This document shows, one piece after another, positions 26,860-35,289 of a stretch of 64,000 nucleotides of DNA. Position numbers and translations under genes: made by a program. Every line of letters begins with the position of its first letter. The stretch's first letter is position 1. This DNA is from Pseudomonas caricapapayae (GTDB taxonomy: Bacteria; Pseudomonadota; Gammaproteobacteria; Pseudomonadales; Pseudomonadaceae), in NCBI RefSeq assembly GCF_001400735.1, contig NZ_LJPW01000035.1, positions 1 through 64,000 of the forward strand, read 5' to 3'. Below the pieces are notes generated by a model. That model made no database searches, was not told the DNA's origin, and saw only the letters and a program-made list of their open reading frames with translations.

Positions 26860-27857
26860 TTCACCTCACGCAGATAGCGGGCGGCGAAAGCTTCCTGCAC
26901 GGCGGCCATGTGCTGGTAATCCACCACACCGGCACGGGCGTAGTCGCTGTCCGGCAGAAACTGCGCTGCAATGTCGGCAGGCATCTTCGAACGTACCGGA
27001 CGCAGGTAGGCCTTGGCCCACAGCGCTTGCCCCTCGTCGGACAGCACGTAATCCAGCACCTTCTCGGCATTGGCCCGATGGGGCGCCTTGGCGACCATGC
27101 TCATCACATACGGAACGCCGATGGTGCCTTCCTTCGGAATCACAAACGCAACGTTGGCCTTATCCTTGTAACGGGCGCGATAGGCGTTGAAATCGTAGTC
27201 GACCAGAATCGGCAGCTCACCGGACAGCACACGTGCATACGCGGTTTGCTTGGGCACGATGGGCGAATTTTTCGCCAGTTTCTGGAAGTAGTCGATGGCT
27301 GGCCCGAAGTTGTCCAGCGTGCCGCCCATGGCCTGATTGATCGCAACGGCGGAAACGTAGCCGACAAATGCACTGGAAGGATCGAGATAACCGACCATGC
27401 CCTTGTATTCAGGCTTGAGCAGATCAGCCCAGCTTTGCGGCACCGGCAGACCGCCGAGCGCGTCGACGTTGACCATGATGCCCAGCGTGCCGGAATGAAT
27501 GGCGAACCAGTGTCCTTCAGGGTCCTTCAGGCCTGCGGGAATATCGTCCCAGTGCTTGGGTTTGTAGGTATCTACCACGCCGGCCTTCTGCGCTTGCAGG
27601 CCGAAGGTCACACCGTAATAGACCACGTCTGCGACTGGCGCGGCCTGCTCGGCGACAATTTGCGCCAGCGCCTGGCCAGAGTTTTTGTTGTCCAGCGGCA
27701 CCTGGACACCGGTGCTGTCGGCAATGGCCTTGAGCTGGGTGCCCCAGTCAGCCCATTCGGGCGGACAGTTGTAGCAGATGGCGGTTTCGGCGGCCTGGGC
27801 GAGGCTGGCCGCACCGCATAACAGCAATGCCGCAAGGGTTTTACTGAGGCGTGACAT
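26856..27857 (-). CDS. ABC importer periplasmic solute-binding protein
   Basis: 333 residues from ATG 27857, with a clear Sec signal peptide (S-K-T-L-A-A-L-L-L-C-G-A-A-S-L-A-Q-A then mature A-E-T-A-I-C-Y). The mature part is a type II binding protein of the FbpA/PotD/PhnS group. Two cysteines close to the mature amino end (C-Y-N-C) are an unusual mark. Ligand not known; the PhoB box before the operon and the GpdQ-like enzyme after it point to a phosphodiester or phosphonate. The start overlaps the end of the regulator gene by 17 bp. Confidence 0.88.
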   Translation of the reverse strand: MSRLSKTLAALLLCGAASLAQAAETAICYNCPPEWADWGTQLKAIADSTGVQVPLDNKNSGQALAQIVAEQAAPVADVVYYGVTFGLQAQKAGVVDTYKPKHWDDIPAGLKDPEGHWFAIHSGTLGIMVNVDALGGLPVPQSWADLLKPEYKGMVGYLDPSSAFVGYVSAVAINQAMGGTLDNFGPAIDYFQKLAKNSPIVPKQTAYARVLSGELPILVDYDFNAYRARYKDKANVAFVIPKEGTIGVPYVMSMVAKAPHRANAEKVLDYVLSDEGQALWAKAYLRPVRSKMPADIAAQFLPDSDYARAGVVDYQHMAAVQEAFAARYLREVK

Positions 27858-28860
27858 GAAGCATCTCCTGGTAGGGCTGGGTGCTTTCGCCGGGCCGGAT
27901 GTGGCACGGCAGACAATGAGAAACCGGTGCTGCGCCGGCAATCCGCGACAGCAACTGGTCGATGACCATGCGTGCCAGTTCGCCAATCGGCTGAACCACA
28001 CTGCACAGCGTCGGGTGCATCTGCGTGCCCAGCGTGATGCCATCGAAGCCGATGACCGAGAGGCGTTCGGGAACACTCCAGCCATGGCGGCGCAACTCGG
28101 CGATCAGGCTGATGGCCAGCAGGTCGTTGGAACAGACCAGCGCGCTGGGCGCATTCGGACCGCGCAATAACGGTTCGAGCGCGGCAAAATCGGCATTGGT
28201 ATGGGCAGGCATTTCAATCACTGGAAGCGGCGCAAGCCCTCGCTCGACCATGGCGTCGCAATACCCGTCATAGCGCAGACGGGCGCGGTCGGACTGCATG
28301 GCCGGCCCGGCCACCATGGCAACGCGCCGATGGCCTGCATCGATCAGGTAGCGGGTCGCCAGCGCCATGCCTGCACGGTTGTCCACAGACACGGCGCTGT
28401 AATCCGGATGGCGGGTCTGGTGATAAGCCAGTACGAACGGCGTGTCTTCGCTGACCAGGCCCTCCAGGACACGGTTGTGCTCGGCGTCGGTCACCGTCAG
28501 CACCAGCCCGTCGACCCGCTGGCGTAGCAGTTCTTCAACAACGGCGCTTTCACGCTCGGCGGTGTAGTCGGTGGTTGCCAGCAGCAGGTTATAGCCCCGC
28601 GCCCGCGCCGCCCGCTCCATGGCCTGAAACTGTTCGGCAAACACCGGGTTGAGCAGGTTGGGCACCACCACGCCAATCAGGTTGGTGGTTTGCAAACGGA
28701 GCTGGCGTCCCAGCCGGTTTGGACGAAAACCCAAGGCACGAGCGGCCGCGAATACCCGTTCACGGGTTTCGGAACGCACTACGTCGGGGCTTGCAAAGGC
28801 GCGTGCAGCGGTGGCCCGGGAAACCCCGGCCAGACGCGCAACCTGCTTCAGATCTGTCAT
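27841..28860 (-). CDS. LacI family transcriptional regulator
   Basis: 339 residues. Amino helix-turn-helix with T-D-L-K-Q-V-A-R-L-A-G-V-S-R-A-T-A-A-R-A-F and the hinge L-G-R-Q-L-R-L-Q-T-T-N, followed by a periplasmic-binding-protein-like effector domain. It is the first gene of the operon and would bind the imported compound or its product. Finding a LacI-type repressor under a PhoB box implies two inputs, phosphate status and substrate. Confidence 0.92.
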   Translation of the reverse strand: MTDLKQVARLAGVSRATAARAFASPDVVRSETRERVFAAARALGFRPNRLGRQLRLQTTNLIGVVVPNLLNPVFAEQFQAMERAARARGYNLLLATTDYTAERESAVVEELLRQRVDGLVLTVTDAEHNRVLEGLVSEDTPFVLAYHQTRHPDYSAVSVDNRAGMALATRYLIDAGHRRVAMVAGPAMQSDRARLRYDGYCDAMVERGLAPLPVIEMPAHTNADFAALEPLLRGPNAPSALVCSNDLLAISLIAELRRHGWSVPERLSVIGFDGITLGTQMHPTLCSVVQPIGELARMVIDQLLSRIAGAAPVSHCLPCHIRPGESTQPYQEMLHVTPQ

Positions 28861-28932
28861 TGTCGCTCGCTTGAGATCGATCTCATTGACGGCGACTCTA
28901 GGCGGCGAACATGGCTATATGACTAACAGGTC

Positions 28933-28950
28933 ATGACTTTTTGATGACAA
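28933..28950 (-). promoter_or_regulatory. PhoB box upstream of the lacI-ABC-gpdQ-like operon
   Basis: On the minus strand: TTGTCAT, four bases, AAGTCAT, an exact 11-base period; matches to CTGTCAT are 6 and 5 of 7. The AT-rich CATATAG follows about 11 bases downstream as a possible -10. The site is 73 bp before the regulator's ATG (28860). It also lies 105 bp upstream of the divergent srkA. Confidence 0.7.
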
Positions 28951-29054
28951 ACGAGCCTGCCCGCACATTAAAAGGAAGGGGCTTGGCGATCCGGGACCGG
29001 TCTGCGTTACCATCAGCGGTCCGACGCGGCAACCTGCTGCGCGCAGGAGTAGTC

Positions 29055-30029
29055 ATGGCTCACCCGTTTGCAACACTTACTCCCGATCTGGTCCTGGATG
29101 CCGTTGAAAGCATTGGTTTTCTCAGCGATGCACGCATCCTGGCGCTCAACAGTTACGAAAACCGCGTCTATCAGGTCGGTATCGAAGACGGCCAACCGCT
29201 GATCGCCAAGTTTTATCGGCCACAGCGCTGGACCAACGAAGCCATTCTTGAAGAACACAGCTTCACCTCGGAACTGGTCGAGGTCGAAGTACCCGTCGTT
29301 GCGCCTATGGTGCATAACGGCGCAACCCTGTTCGAACATGCCGGTTTTCGCTTCACGCTGTTCCCGCGTCGCGGTGGGCGCGCACCGGAGCCTGGCAATC
29401 TGGATCAGCTGTACCGCCTTGGCCAGTTGCTGGGGCGTCTGCATGCCGTTGGTTCGACCAAACCGTTCGCGCACCGTGAAGCCTTGGGCGTGAAAAACTT
29501 CGGCCATGACTCGGTCAACTTTCTACTGGAAAACGACTGCATCCCGCGCAGTCTGCTGCCCGCTTACGAGTCGGTAGCCCGTGACCTGCTCAAACGTGTC
29601 GAAGACGTCTATGCCGCCACGCCGCACACCAACATCCGCATGCACGGCGACTGTCACCCCGGCAACATGATGTGCCGCGACGAAATGTTTCACATCGTCG
29701 ACCTGGACGACTGTCGCCTTGGCCCTGCCGTTCAGGACATCTGGATGATGCTGGCCGGTGATCGTCAGGAGCGTCTCGGCCAGTTATCGGAGCTGATGGA
29801 CGGCTACAACGAATTTCATGACTTCGACCCGCGCGAACTGGCGTTGATCGAACCGCTGCGTGCCCTGCGCCTGATGCACTACAGCGCCTGGCTTGCCCGT
29901 CGCTGGGATGACCCCGCGTTTCCGCACAGTTTTCCGTGGTTCGGTACGGAGCGTTACTGGGGCGACCATATCCTGGCCCTGCGCGAGCAGATGGCAGCAC
30001 TGAATGAAGAACCGCTGAAGTTGTTTTGA
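29055..30029 (+). CDS. srkA: SrkA (YihE) stress-response Ser/Thr protein kinase
   Basis: 324 residues from ATG 29055 (AGGAG upstream); the frame is open back to 28941 but that part overlaps the promoter region. Choline-kinase-like fold: catalytic segment M-H-G-D-C-H-P-G-N-M-M near residue 200 and metal-binding V-D-L-D-D-C near 218. In E. coli SrkA (YihE) counters programmed death after envelope stress. The amino end H-P-F-A-T-L-T-P-D-L-V-L-D-A is the family start. Confidence 0.93.
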   Translation: MAHPFATLTPDLVLDAVESIGFLSDARILALNSYENRVYQVGIEDGQPLIAKFYRPQRWTNEAILEEHSFTSELVEVEVPVVAPMVHNGATLFEHAGFRFTLFPRRGGRAPEPGNLDQLYRLGQLLGRLHAVGSTKPFAHREALGVKNFGHDSVNFLLENDCIPRSLLPAYESVARDLLKRVEDVYAATPHTNIRMHGDCHPGNMMCRDEMFHIVDLDDCRLGPAVQDIWMMLAGDRQERLGQLSELMDGYNEFHDFDPRELALIEPLRALRLMHYSAWLARRWDDPAFPHSFPWFGTERYWGDHILALREQMAALNEEPLKLF

Positions 30030-30228
30030 CGCTGGCTGCACGCACTTGCCTCGAGTACCCAGAGCATGCCGTTCTGGACGCTCTGCGTCCGCTCTTGAGC
30101 AGCTCCACTTGGCGTGAATCAGTCGGATATGTGTATAAGCATCAGCGCACCTGCGTGAACAAGATTCAAACGAACCATCGCATCACCCCATAATAAAACC
30201 GGAAATTTCTGTATTTAAGGGACGCTCC
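30030..30228. repeat. Intergenic region with one REP-type palindrome
   Basis: 199 bp. GGACGCTCTGCGTCC at 30076-30090 is one copy of the repeat also found at 47577 and 47680. It stands about 50 bases after the srkA stop. The rarD promoter should lie in the AT-rich last 60 bases; not resolved. Confidence 0.6.
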
Positions 30229-31116
30229 ATGCAAGCTGCCAATCCACGCCGCGGATACATTCTGGGCCTGAGTGCTTACATCATCTGGGGACTGTTCCCC
30301 ATATACTTCAAAGCCATCTCCGCCGTTCCGGCCATCGAGATCATCATCCATCGCGTGCTCTGGTCGGCCCTGTTCGGCTCGATTGTGCTGATGTTCTGGA
30401 AGCATCCCGGCTGGTGGCGCGACCTGCGCAACAATCCGCAACGCCTTGCCGTGCTGGCATTGAGCGGCACGTTGATCGCTGCGAACTGGATCGTCTACGT
30501 CTGGGCAGTGAATAACGGGCGCATGCTTGAGGCCAGTCTCGGTTACTACATCAACCCGCTGGTCAACGTACTGCTCGGCATGTTGCTGCTGGGCGAACGC
30601 CTCAGACGCCTGCAAATGCTGGCGGTCGCCTTCGCGGCCATTGGCGTTGCCCAGCAGGTCTGGCACGTTGGCAGCCTGCCGTGGGTCTCACTGGCGCTGG
30701 CGTTAACCTTTGCGTTCTACGGCCTGATCCGCAAAAAAGCACCCGTGGCGGCCCTGCCCGGTCTGGTGGTGGAAACCTGGATGCTGGTGCCGCCGGCGCT
30801 CATCTGGCTGACGCTCAACCCCACTGCAATCAGCGCGCAGGCAGAATTCTGGAGCACCACCCAGGCCATCTGGCTCGCCGCAGCAGGGCCGGTGACCCTG
30901 ATTCCACTGGTTTGCTTCAACGCCGCCGCCCGGCACCTGCCCTTCACCACACTGGGGTTTCTGCAATACATCGCCCCGACACTGGTCTTGCTGCTGGCCG
31001 TGCTTGTCTATGGCGAACATCTGGCCACCAGCACCATCATTACGTTTGCCTTTATCTGGGCCGGACTGGCGATCTACAGCGTCGACATCTGGCTCAAATC
31101 CCGCAGCAAAGGCTGA
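30229..31116 (+). CDS. rarD: RarD, EamA-type transporter
   Basis: 295 residues, ten hydrophobic helices in two EamA halves. The amino end (R-G-Y-I-L-G-L-S-A-Y-I-I-W-G-L-F-P-I-Y-F-K) and the E-I-I-I-H-R-V-L-W-S block are typical of RarD, named from a chloramphenicol-sensitivity phenotype in P. aeruginosa. Substrate not known. Single gene on this strand. Confidence 0.92.
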   Translation: MQAANPRRGYILGLSAYIIWGLFPIYFKAISAVPAIEIIIHRVLWSALFGSIVLMFWKHPGWWRDLRNNPQRLAVLALSGTLIAANWIVYVWAVNNGRMLEASLGYYINPLVNVLLGMLLLGERLRRLQMLAVAFAAIGVAQQVWHVGSLPWVSLALALTFAFYGLIRKKAPVAALPGLVVETWMLVPPALIWLTLNPTAISAQAEFWSTTQAIWLAAAGPVTLIPLVCFNAAARHLPFTTLGFLQYIAPTLVLLLAVLVYGEHLATSTIITFAFIWAGLAIYSVDIWLKSRSKG

Positions 31117-31136
31117 TCAAAAAACAAACAATTCTC

Positions 31137-31163
31137 TGCAGGCCATACATCCCGTGGCCTGCA
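31137..31163. terminator. Hairpin after rarD
   Basis: Perfect nine-base arms TGCAGGCCA (31137-31145) and TGGCCTGCA (31155-31163), loop of nine. There is no T-run on the plus side, while the minus side runs into TTGTTTGTTTTTT after a short gap, so it may end minus-strand transcription from the gene at 31339 or be bidirectional. Confidence 0.45.
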
Positions 31164-31179
31164 AAGGGTTCTCCAACGG

Positions 31180-31326
31180 TTATCCACAGGTAGGCTGACC
31201 TTATCTGTGCACAAGCCATTGAAACTGCTGGTTTTTTGATCAATGCTCGCCAGGTCACGGCGGACAAGGCGCGCAGGGCTATTCCCCCAGGTTATCCACA
31301 GGCAGGTGCACGGTTAATCTGGATAA
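31180..31326. promoter_or_regulatory. Cluster of DnaA-box sequences
   Basis: TTATCCACA, the perfect DnaA consensus box, occurs at 31180-31188 and 31292-31300, and TTATCCAGA (one mismatch) on the minus strand at 31318-31326. All lie within 147 bp in the gap between rarD and the GcvR-like gene. No oriC genes (dnaA, rpmH, gidA) are in the window, so this is not the main origin. Confidence 0.5.
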
Positions 31327-31338
31327 CCTGCAACCGAC

Positions 31339-31863
31339 TTACTCCTCAGCCCCCAGCACCAACTCCACCATCAGATCATCGGCCAGCGTCTCAAGCCCGG
31401 CCTGCAGATCATCCAGCGACAAGCCCACCGGCACCCCCAGCACCGCTTCGGCATGGAACAGCAGCTCGCTGCTCATGGGCGCAGGTGAGACATCGGTAAT
31501 CAGGTGTTCAACGTTGACGCCCTGCCCGGCCAGCAAATAGGTGATGTCACGCACGATGCCTGGGCGATCGTTGCCGATCAGTTTCATGCTGATCAGCCGG
31601 GTCGTGTCGTTTGTCTCTACCGCACTGTCGGCCAGCAGCATGCGGATGCCGTGAGCGGACAACCCGTTAAGGGCCTTGATCAGGTCGTCGTACTTTTCCG
31701 GCTCGACACCTACCTTGAGGATCCCGGCAAACTGTCCGGCCATGCGCGACATGCGACTTTCCAGCCAGTTACCGCCCTGTTCGGCGATGCACCGCGCGAT
31801 GCGTTCGACCTGGCCCGGTTTGTCCGGAGCAACCAGCGTTACGACGAGATGATCCACGGTCAA
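31339..31863 (-). CDS. GcvR-like ACT-domain regulator
   Basis: 174 residues made of two ACT domains (H-L-V-V-T-L-V-A-P-D-K-P-G-Q-V from residue 5 and I-S-M-K-L-I-G-N-D-R-P-G-I-V-R-D-I from about 91). This is the arrangement of the glycine cleavage repressor GcvR. It has no DNA-binding domain, so it would act by binding a partner regulator and sensing an amino acid, probably glycine. Divergent from glcB, 316 bp away. Confidence 0.85.
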   Translation of the reverse strand: MTVDHLVVTLVAPDKPGQVERIARCIAEQGGNWLESRMSRMAGQFAGILKVGVEPEKYDDLIKALNGLSAHGIRMLLADSAVETNDTTRLISMKLIGNDRPGIVRDITYLLAGQGVNVEHLITDVSPAPMSSELLFHAEAVLGVPVGLSLDDLQAGLETLADDLMVELVLGAEE

Positions 31864-32179
31864 TTCCTCTTACTGTGCAAGTGATTTGAAAACGGCGTCG
31901 GTCGCTCGAGTATAGACAGGACCGGAGGCAGCTCGTGAGCGCTAAATCGTGTACCGTTTGCCACGCTTTATGGAACAATCCTGAGCGCTTTCGGGAACAC
32001 CAGGAATATGAATCGTGACCCGATGCGGGCATCCAGTCGTTTAGTGACATATTCAGCGACGTTTTCACGCGACGACGGCTCATGTAGTATCCAGAACCGC
32101 ACACTACATGACACCAAGATCAATAACAGAGCGCTCCCCGAGTGTGCTCGACCCTGCTGAGCAGAGTGAGGCAAGTGCA
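31864..32179. other. gcvR-like/glcB divergent intergenic region
   Basis: 316 bp between divergent genes; it must carry both promoters. No coding frame or repeat is recognised. AT-richer stretches around 32035-32060 and 32095-32130 may hold the glcB promoter, but no element could be assigned with confidence. Confidence 0.4.
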
Positions 32180-34357
32180 ATGACTGAGTACGTTCAAGTC
32201 GGTGACCTGCAAGTCGCCAGAGTCCTGTTCGACTTCGTGCAGAACGAAGCCACCCCTGGAACCGGCGTCGATGCCAACGCGTTCTGGGCCGGTGCGGACC
32301 AACTGATCCACGACCTTGCGCCAAAGAACAAGGCACTGCTCACCCAACGTGATGAATTGCAGGCGAAGATCGATACCTGGCACCAGTCGCGCGCCGGGCA
32401 GGCTCACGACGCCTCGGCTTACAAAGCCTTCCTTCAGGAGATCGGCTATCTGTTGCCGGAAGCAGCGGACTTCCAGATCACCACGCAAAATGTCGATGAA
32501 GAAATAGCCACTATGGCCGGGCCGCAACTGGTCGTGCCGGTGATGAACGCACGGTTTGCGCTCAATGCGTCAAACGCCCGTTGGGGCTCGCTGTATGACG
32601 CGCTCTACGGCACCGATGCGATCAGCGAAGCAGGCGGCGCGGAAAAAGGCAAAGGCTACAACAAGGTACGCGGCGACAAGGTAATCGCCTTCGCCCGCGC
32701 TTTTCTCGATCAGGCTGCGCCACTGGCAGCGGGCTCACACGCTGACTCGACAGCTTACAAACTGATCGACGGCAAGCTGGTCGTCAGCCTCAAGGGCGGC
32801 AGCAACAGCGGCCTGCGCGACGATACACAACTGGTCGGTTTCCAGGGTGATGCCTCGGCACCGTTCGCCGTGCTGTTCAAGCACAACGGCCTGCATTTCG
32901 AATTGCAGATCGACGCTGCAAGCCCGGTCGGCCAGACCGATCCGGCAGGCGTGAAAGACATCCTCATGGAAGCCGCACTGACCACCATCATGGACTGCGA
33001 AGACTCCATTGCAGCCGTCGATGCCGACGATAAAGTCGTCGTCTATCGCAACTGGCTGGGCCTGATGAAGGGCGACCTGGCCGAATCGGTGTCCAAGGGC
33101 GGTGAAACCTTCACCCGCACCATGAACCCGGACCGGGTCTACACCACGCCACAAGGTGGCGAAGTCACCCTGCACGGCCGCTCGTTGCTCTTCATCCGCA
33201 ACGTCGGCCACCTGATGACCATCGACGCGATTCTCGACAAGCATGGTAACGAAGTACCGGAAGGCATTCTCGATGGTCTGCTGACCAGCCTCGCGGCGAT
33301 CCACAACCTCAACGGCAATAACACGCGAAGCAACAGCCGCAGCGGCTCGATGTACATCGTCAAACCGAAGATGCACGGGCCGCAGGAAGCCGCGTTCACC
33401 AACGAGCTGTTCGGGCGTATCGAGCAGGTGCTGGGCTTGCCGCGCAACACACTGAAAGTCGGGATCATGGACGAGGAGCGCCGTACCACGGTCAACCTCA
33501 AGGCCTGCATTCAGGCAGCCAGCGAGCGCGTGGTGTTCATCAATACCGGCTTCCTCGACCGCACCGGCGACGAGATTCACACGTCGATGGAGGCAGGCCC
33601 GGTGGTGCGCAAGGCGCAGATGAAAGCTGAAAAATGGATTTCGGCCTACGAGAACTCCAACGTCGATATCGGCCTGAAATGCGGCCTGCAAGGTCGCGCA
33701 CAGATCGGCAAGGGCATGTGGGCCATGCCCGATCTGATGGCCGCCATGCTGGAGCAGAAAATCGCCCACCCGCTGGCAGGCGCAAATACCGCCTGGGTGC
33801 CGTCACCCACTGCGGCGGCACTGCATGCTCTGCACTATCACAAGGTGGATGTGTTCGCCCGGCAGGCCGAACTGGCCCAGCGCGAACAGGCCTCGGTGGA
33901 CGACATTCTGACCATACCGCTCGCGCCGAACACCGACTGGACGCCGGAAGAAATCCAGAACGAACTGGACAACAACGCTCAGGGCATTCTTGGCTACGTC
34001 GTGCGCTGGATCGATCAGGGCGTGGGTTGCTCGAAAGTACCGGACATCAACGACATCGGCCTGATGGAAGATCGCGCCACACTGCGCATTTCCAGCCAGC
34101 ACATGGCCAACTGGCTGCGGCACGGCATCGTCACCGAAACTCAGGTACTGGAAAGCCTCAAACGCATGGCCCCCGTCGTGGACCGCCAGAACGCCAACGA
34201 CCCGCTGTACCGCCCACTTGCACCAGACTTCGACAGCAACATCGCCTTCCAGGCGGCCGTCGAACTGGTCATCGAAGGCACGCGACAGCCTAACGGCTAC
34301 ACCGAGCCGGTGCTGCATCGCCGTCGTCGTGAGTTTAAGGCCAAGAACGGAGTGTAA
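32180..34357 (+). CDS. glcB: Malate synthase G
   Basis: 725 residues from ATG 32180 ([19 protein letters not shown]), the exact usual length of the G isoform. The frame is open 24 codons further upstream, without family likeness. Conserved blocks: [15 protein letters not shown] near 270, [16 protein letters not shown] near 333, M-H-G-P-Q-E-A-A-F near 395, G-I-M-D-E-E-R-R-T near 430. It joins glyoxylate and acetyl-CoA to malate, closing the glyoxylate shunt. Acetyl-CoA from the acyl-CoA dehydrogenases would feed it. Confidence 0.98.
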   Translation: MTEYVQVGDLQVARVLFDFVQNEATPGTGVDANAFWAGADQLIHDLAPKNKALLTQRDELQAKIDTWHQSRAGQAHDASAYKAFLQEIGYLLPEAADFQITTQNVDEEIATMAGPQLVVPVMNARFALNASNARWGSLYDALYGTDAISEAGGAEKGKGYNKVRGDKVIAFARAFLDQAAPLAAGSHADSTAYKLIDGKLVVSLKGGSNSGLRDDTQLVGFQGDASAPFAVLFKHNGLHFELQIDAASPVGQTDPAGVKDILMEAALTTIMDCEDSIAAVDADDKVVVYRNWLGLMKGDLAESVSKGGETFTRTMNPDRVYTTPQGGEVTLHGRSLLFIRNVGHLMTIDAILDKHGNEVPEGILDGLLTSLAAIHNLNGNNTRSNSRSGSMYIVKPKMHGPQEAAFTNELFGRIEQVLGLPRNTLKVGIMDEERRTTVNLKACIQAASERVVFINTGFLDRTGDEIHTSMEAGPVVRKAQMKAEKWISAYENSNVDIGLKCGLQGRAQIGKGMWAMPDLMAAMLEQKIAHPLAGANTAWVPSPTAAALHALHYHKVDVFARQAELAQREQASVDDILTIPLAPNTDWTPEEIQNELDNNAQGILGYVVRWIDQGVGCSKVPDINDIGLMEDRATLRISSQHMANWLRHGIVTETQVLESLKRMAPVVDRQNANDPLYRPLAPDFDSNIAFQAAVELVIEGTRQPNGYTEPVLHRRRREFKAKNGV

Positions 34358-34374
34358 GATTTTTAGTCACCGGA

Positions 34375-34402
34375 CCGAAGAGGCGGCTTGCTGCCTCTTC
34401 GG
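34375..34402 (+). terminator. Hairpin downstream of glcB
   Basis: Ten-base perfect arms CCGAAGAGGC (34375-34384) and GCCTCTTCGG (34393-34402) with an eight-base loop, 17 bases after the glcB stop. It lacks a following T-run, so termination strength is uncertain, but its place is right for the end of glcB. Confidence 0.65.
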
Positions 34403-34716
34403 GAGGGTGATGAGTAAACATCGCGTTTTTTCGTTTCAACGACCCAGATACTTTCTAACTCAATACATCATAGAAGCAAAGCAAACTTCATCCCGTTTGT
34501 GGGAAAAAGTCATTCCCCGCGTAAGACGCCTGATTGATTATAGGTAAGTCCGGTCTTTAATTATAAAAACGTAACCACAAGGTATTTCCGCGCACGACAC
34601 ACAGTGCTATCTCTCTTCCTATTGCATTAACAAAAGTCATACCCCTTAAACAACGCTGTTTAAATTGATGAGCGTTAATAGTGGCCATGACTTCAGTTCT
34701 GCTCAAGGAGAGTTGC
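34403..34716. promoter_or_regulatory. Low-GC intergenic region with an inverted repeat before the PAAR gene
   Basis: 314 bp, clearly AT-richer than the flanking core genes. It contains a perfect inverted repeat TTAAACA-ACGC-TGTTTAA at 34646-34663, 54 bases before the PAAR gene start; such a site could be an operator. No gene is supported: the frames here are short and have no ribosome sites. The change in composition begins directly after the glcB hairpin and marks the left edge of an accessory block. Confidence 0.55.
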
Positions 34717-35283
34717 ATGAACCGATTGGCAATTGTTGTAGGTGATATGACGGATCATGGAGGACACGTCATGACAGGCTCCGAAAGCCATATCATTGGT
34801 GGGTTCCCCACGGCGCATGTCGGGTGCGATGTTATTTGTCCGCTGCATGGCCCTACCAAGATAATCAGCGGGCAGAACGACTACCTCGTAGAAGGCCAAC
34901 CACTGGCGCTTGAAGGTGACCTGACAACCTGCGGTGCACGACTGGTTTCTTGCCAACAGAACTTTTTCCTGGTCGAAAGAGAATCCTCCTCCGAACACAT
35001 ACCCGCTACCCCGCCAATGAAACGGGCATATACCCCCGTCGTACTTGCTCAGTCCTACACTTCGTCGACCTCCAGACAAAACCGAATCGTGTGTGACGAG
35101 CGTTTTCAAATGCTCACCCACCAACGCAATCGCCTTGGCCATCTGGATTATGTGCTGCTGGAACATAACCAATGCACGGCTCGCGGCACCCTCGATGAGC
35201 ACGGCCACAGCCGCAAACATGGCAGCTCAAGCCCTTCGACCCTGCAGTTTGCCGCCTCCGCCCCTTGGCCTGTAATGGAGTAA
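34717..35283 (+). CDS. PAAR-domain protein with C-terminal extension (type VI secretion tip)
   Basis: 188 residues from ATG 34717 (AAGGAG upstream). Residues ~8-92 are a PAAR domain: G-D-M-T-D-H-G-G-H-V-M-T-G-S, then V-G-C-D-V-I-C-P-L-H-G, then L-E-G-D-L-T-T-C-G-A-R-L. PAAR proteins cap the VgrG spike of the type VI secretion system and carry effectors. About 95 further residues follow, polar, with no known domain recognised. The next gene starts seven bases after its stop, so the two are surely co-transcribed; the 308-aa product is the probable cargo. No vgrG gene is nearby. Confidence 0.88.
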   Translation: MNRLAIVVGDMTDHGGHVMTGSESHIIGGFPTAHVGCDVICPLHGPTKIISGQNDYLVEGQPLALEGDLTTCGARLVSCQQNFFLVERESSSEHIPATPPMKRAYTPVVLAQSYTSSTSRQNRIVCDERFQMLTHQRNRLGHLDYVLLEHNQCTARGTLDEHGHSRKHGSSSPSTLQFAASAPWPVME

Positions 35284-35289
35284 ACGAAC

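Noticed and set aside
31180..31326. DnaA boxes read as the chromosome origin
   Set aside because: None of the usual origin neighbours (dnaA, rpmH, rnpA, gidA) is present and there is no AT-rich unwinding element beside the boxes.
34218..34547. 109-codon plus-strand frame across the end of glcB
   Set aside because: Mostly a shadow of glcB running through the glcB hairpin into AT-rich non-coding sequence.
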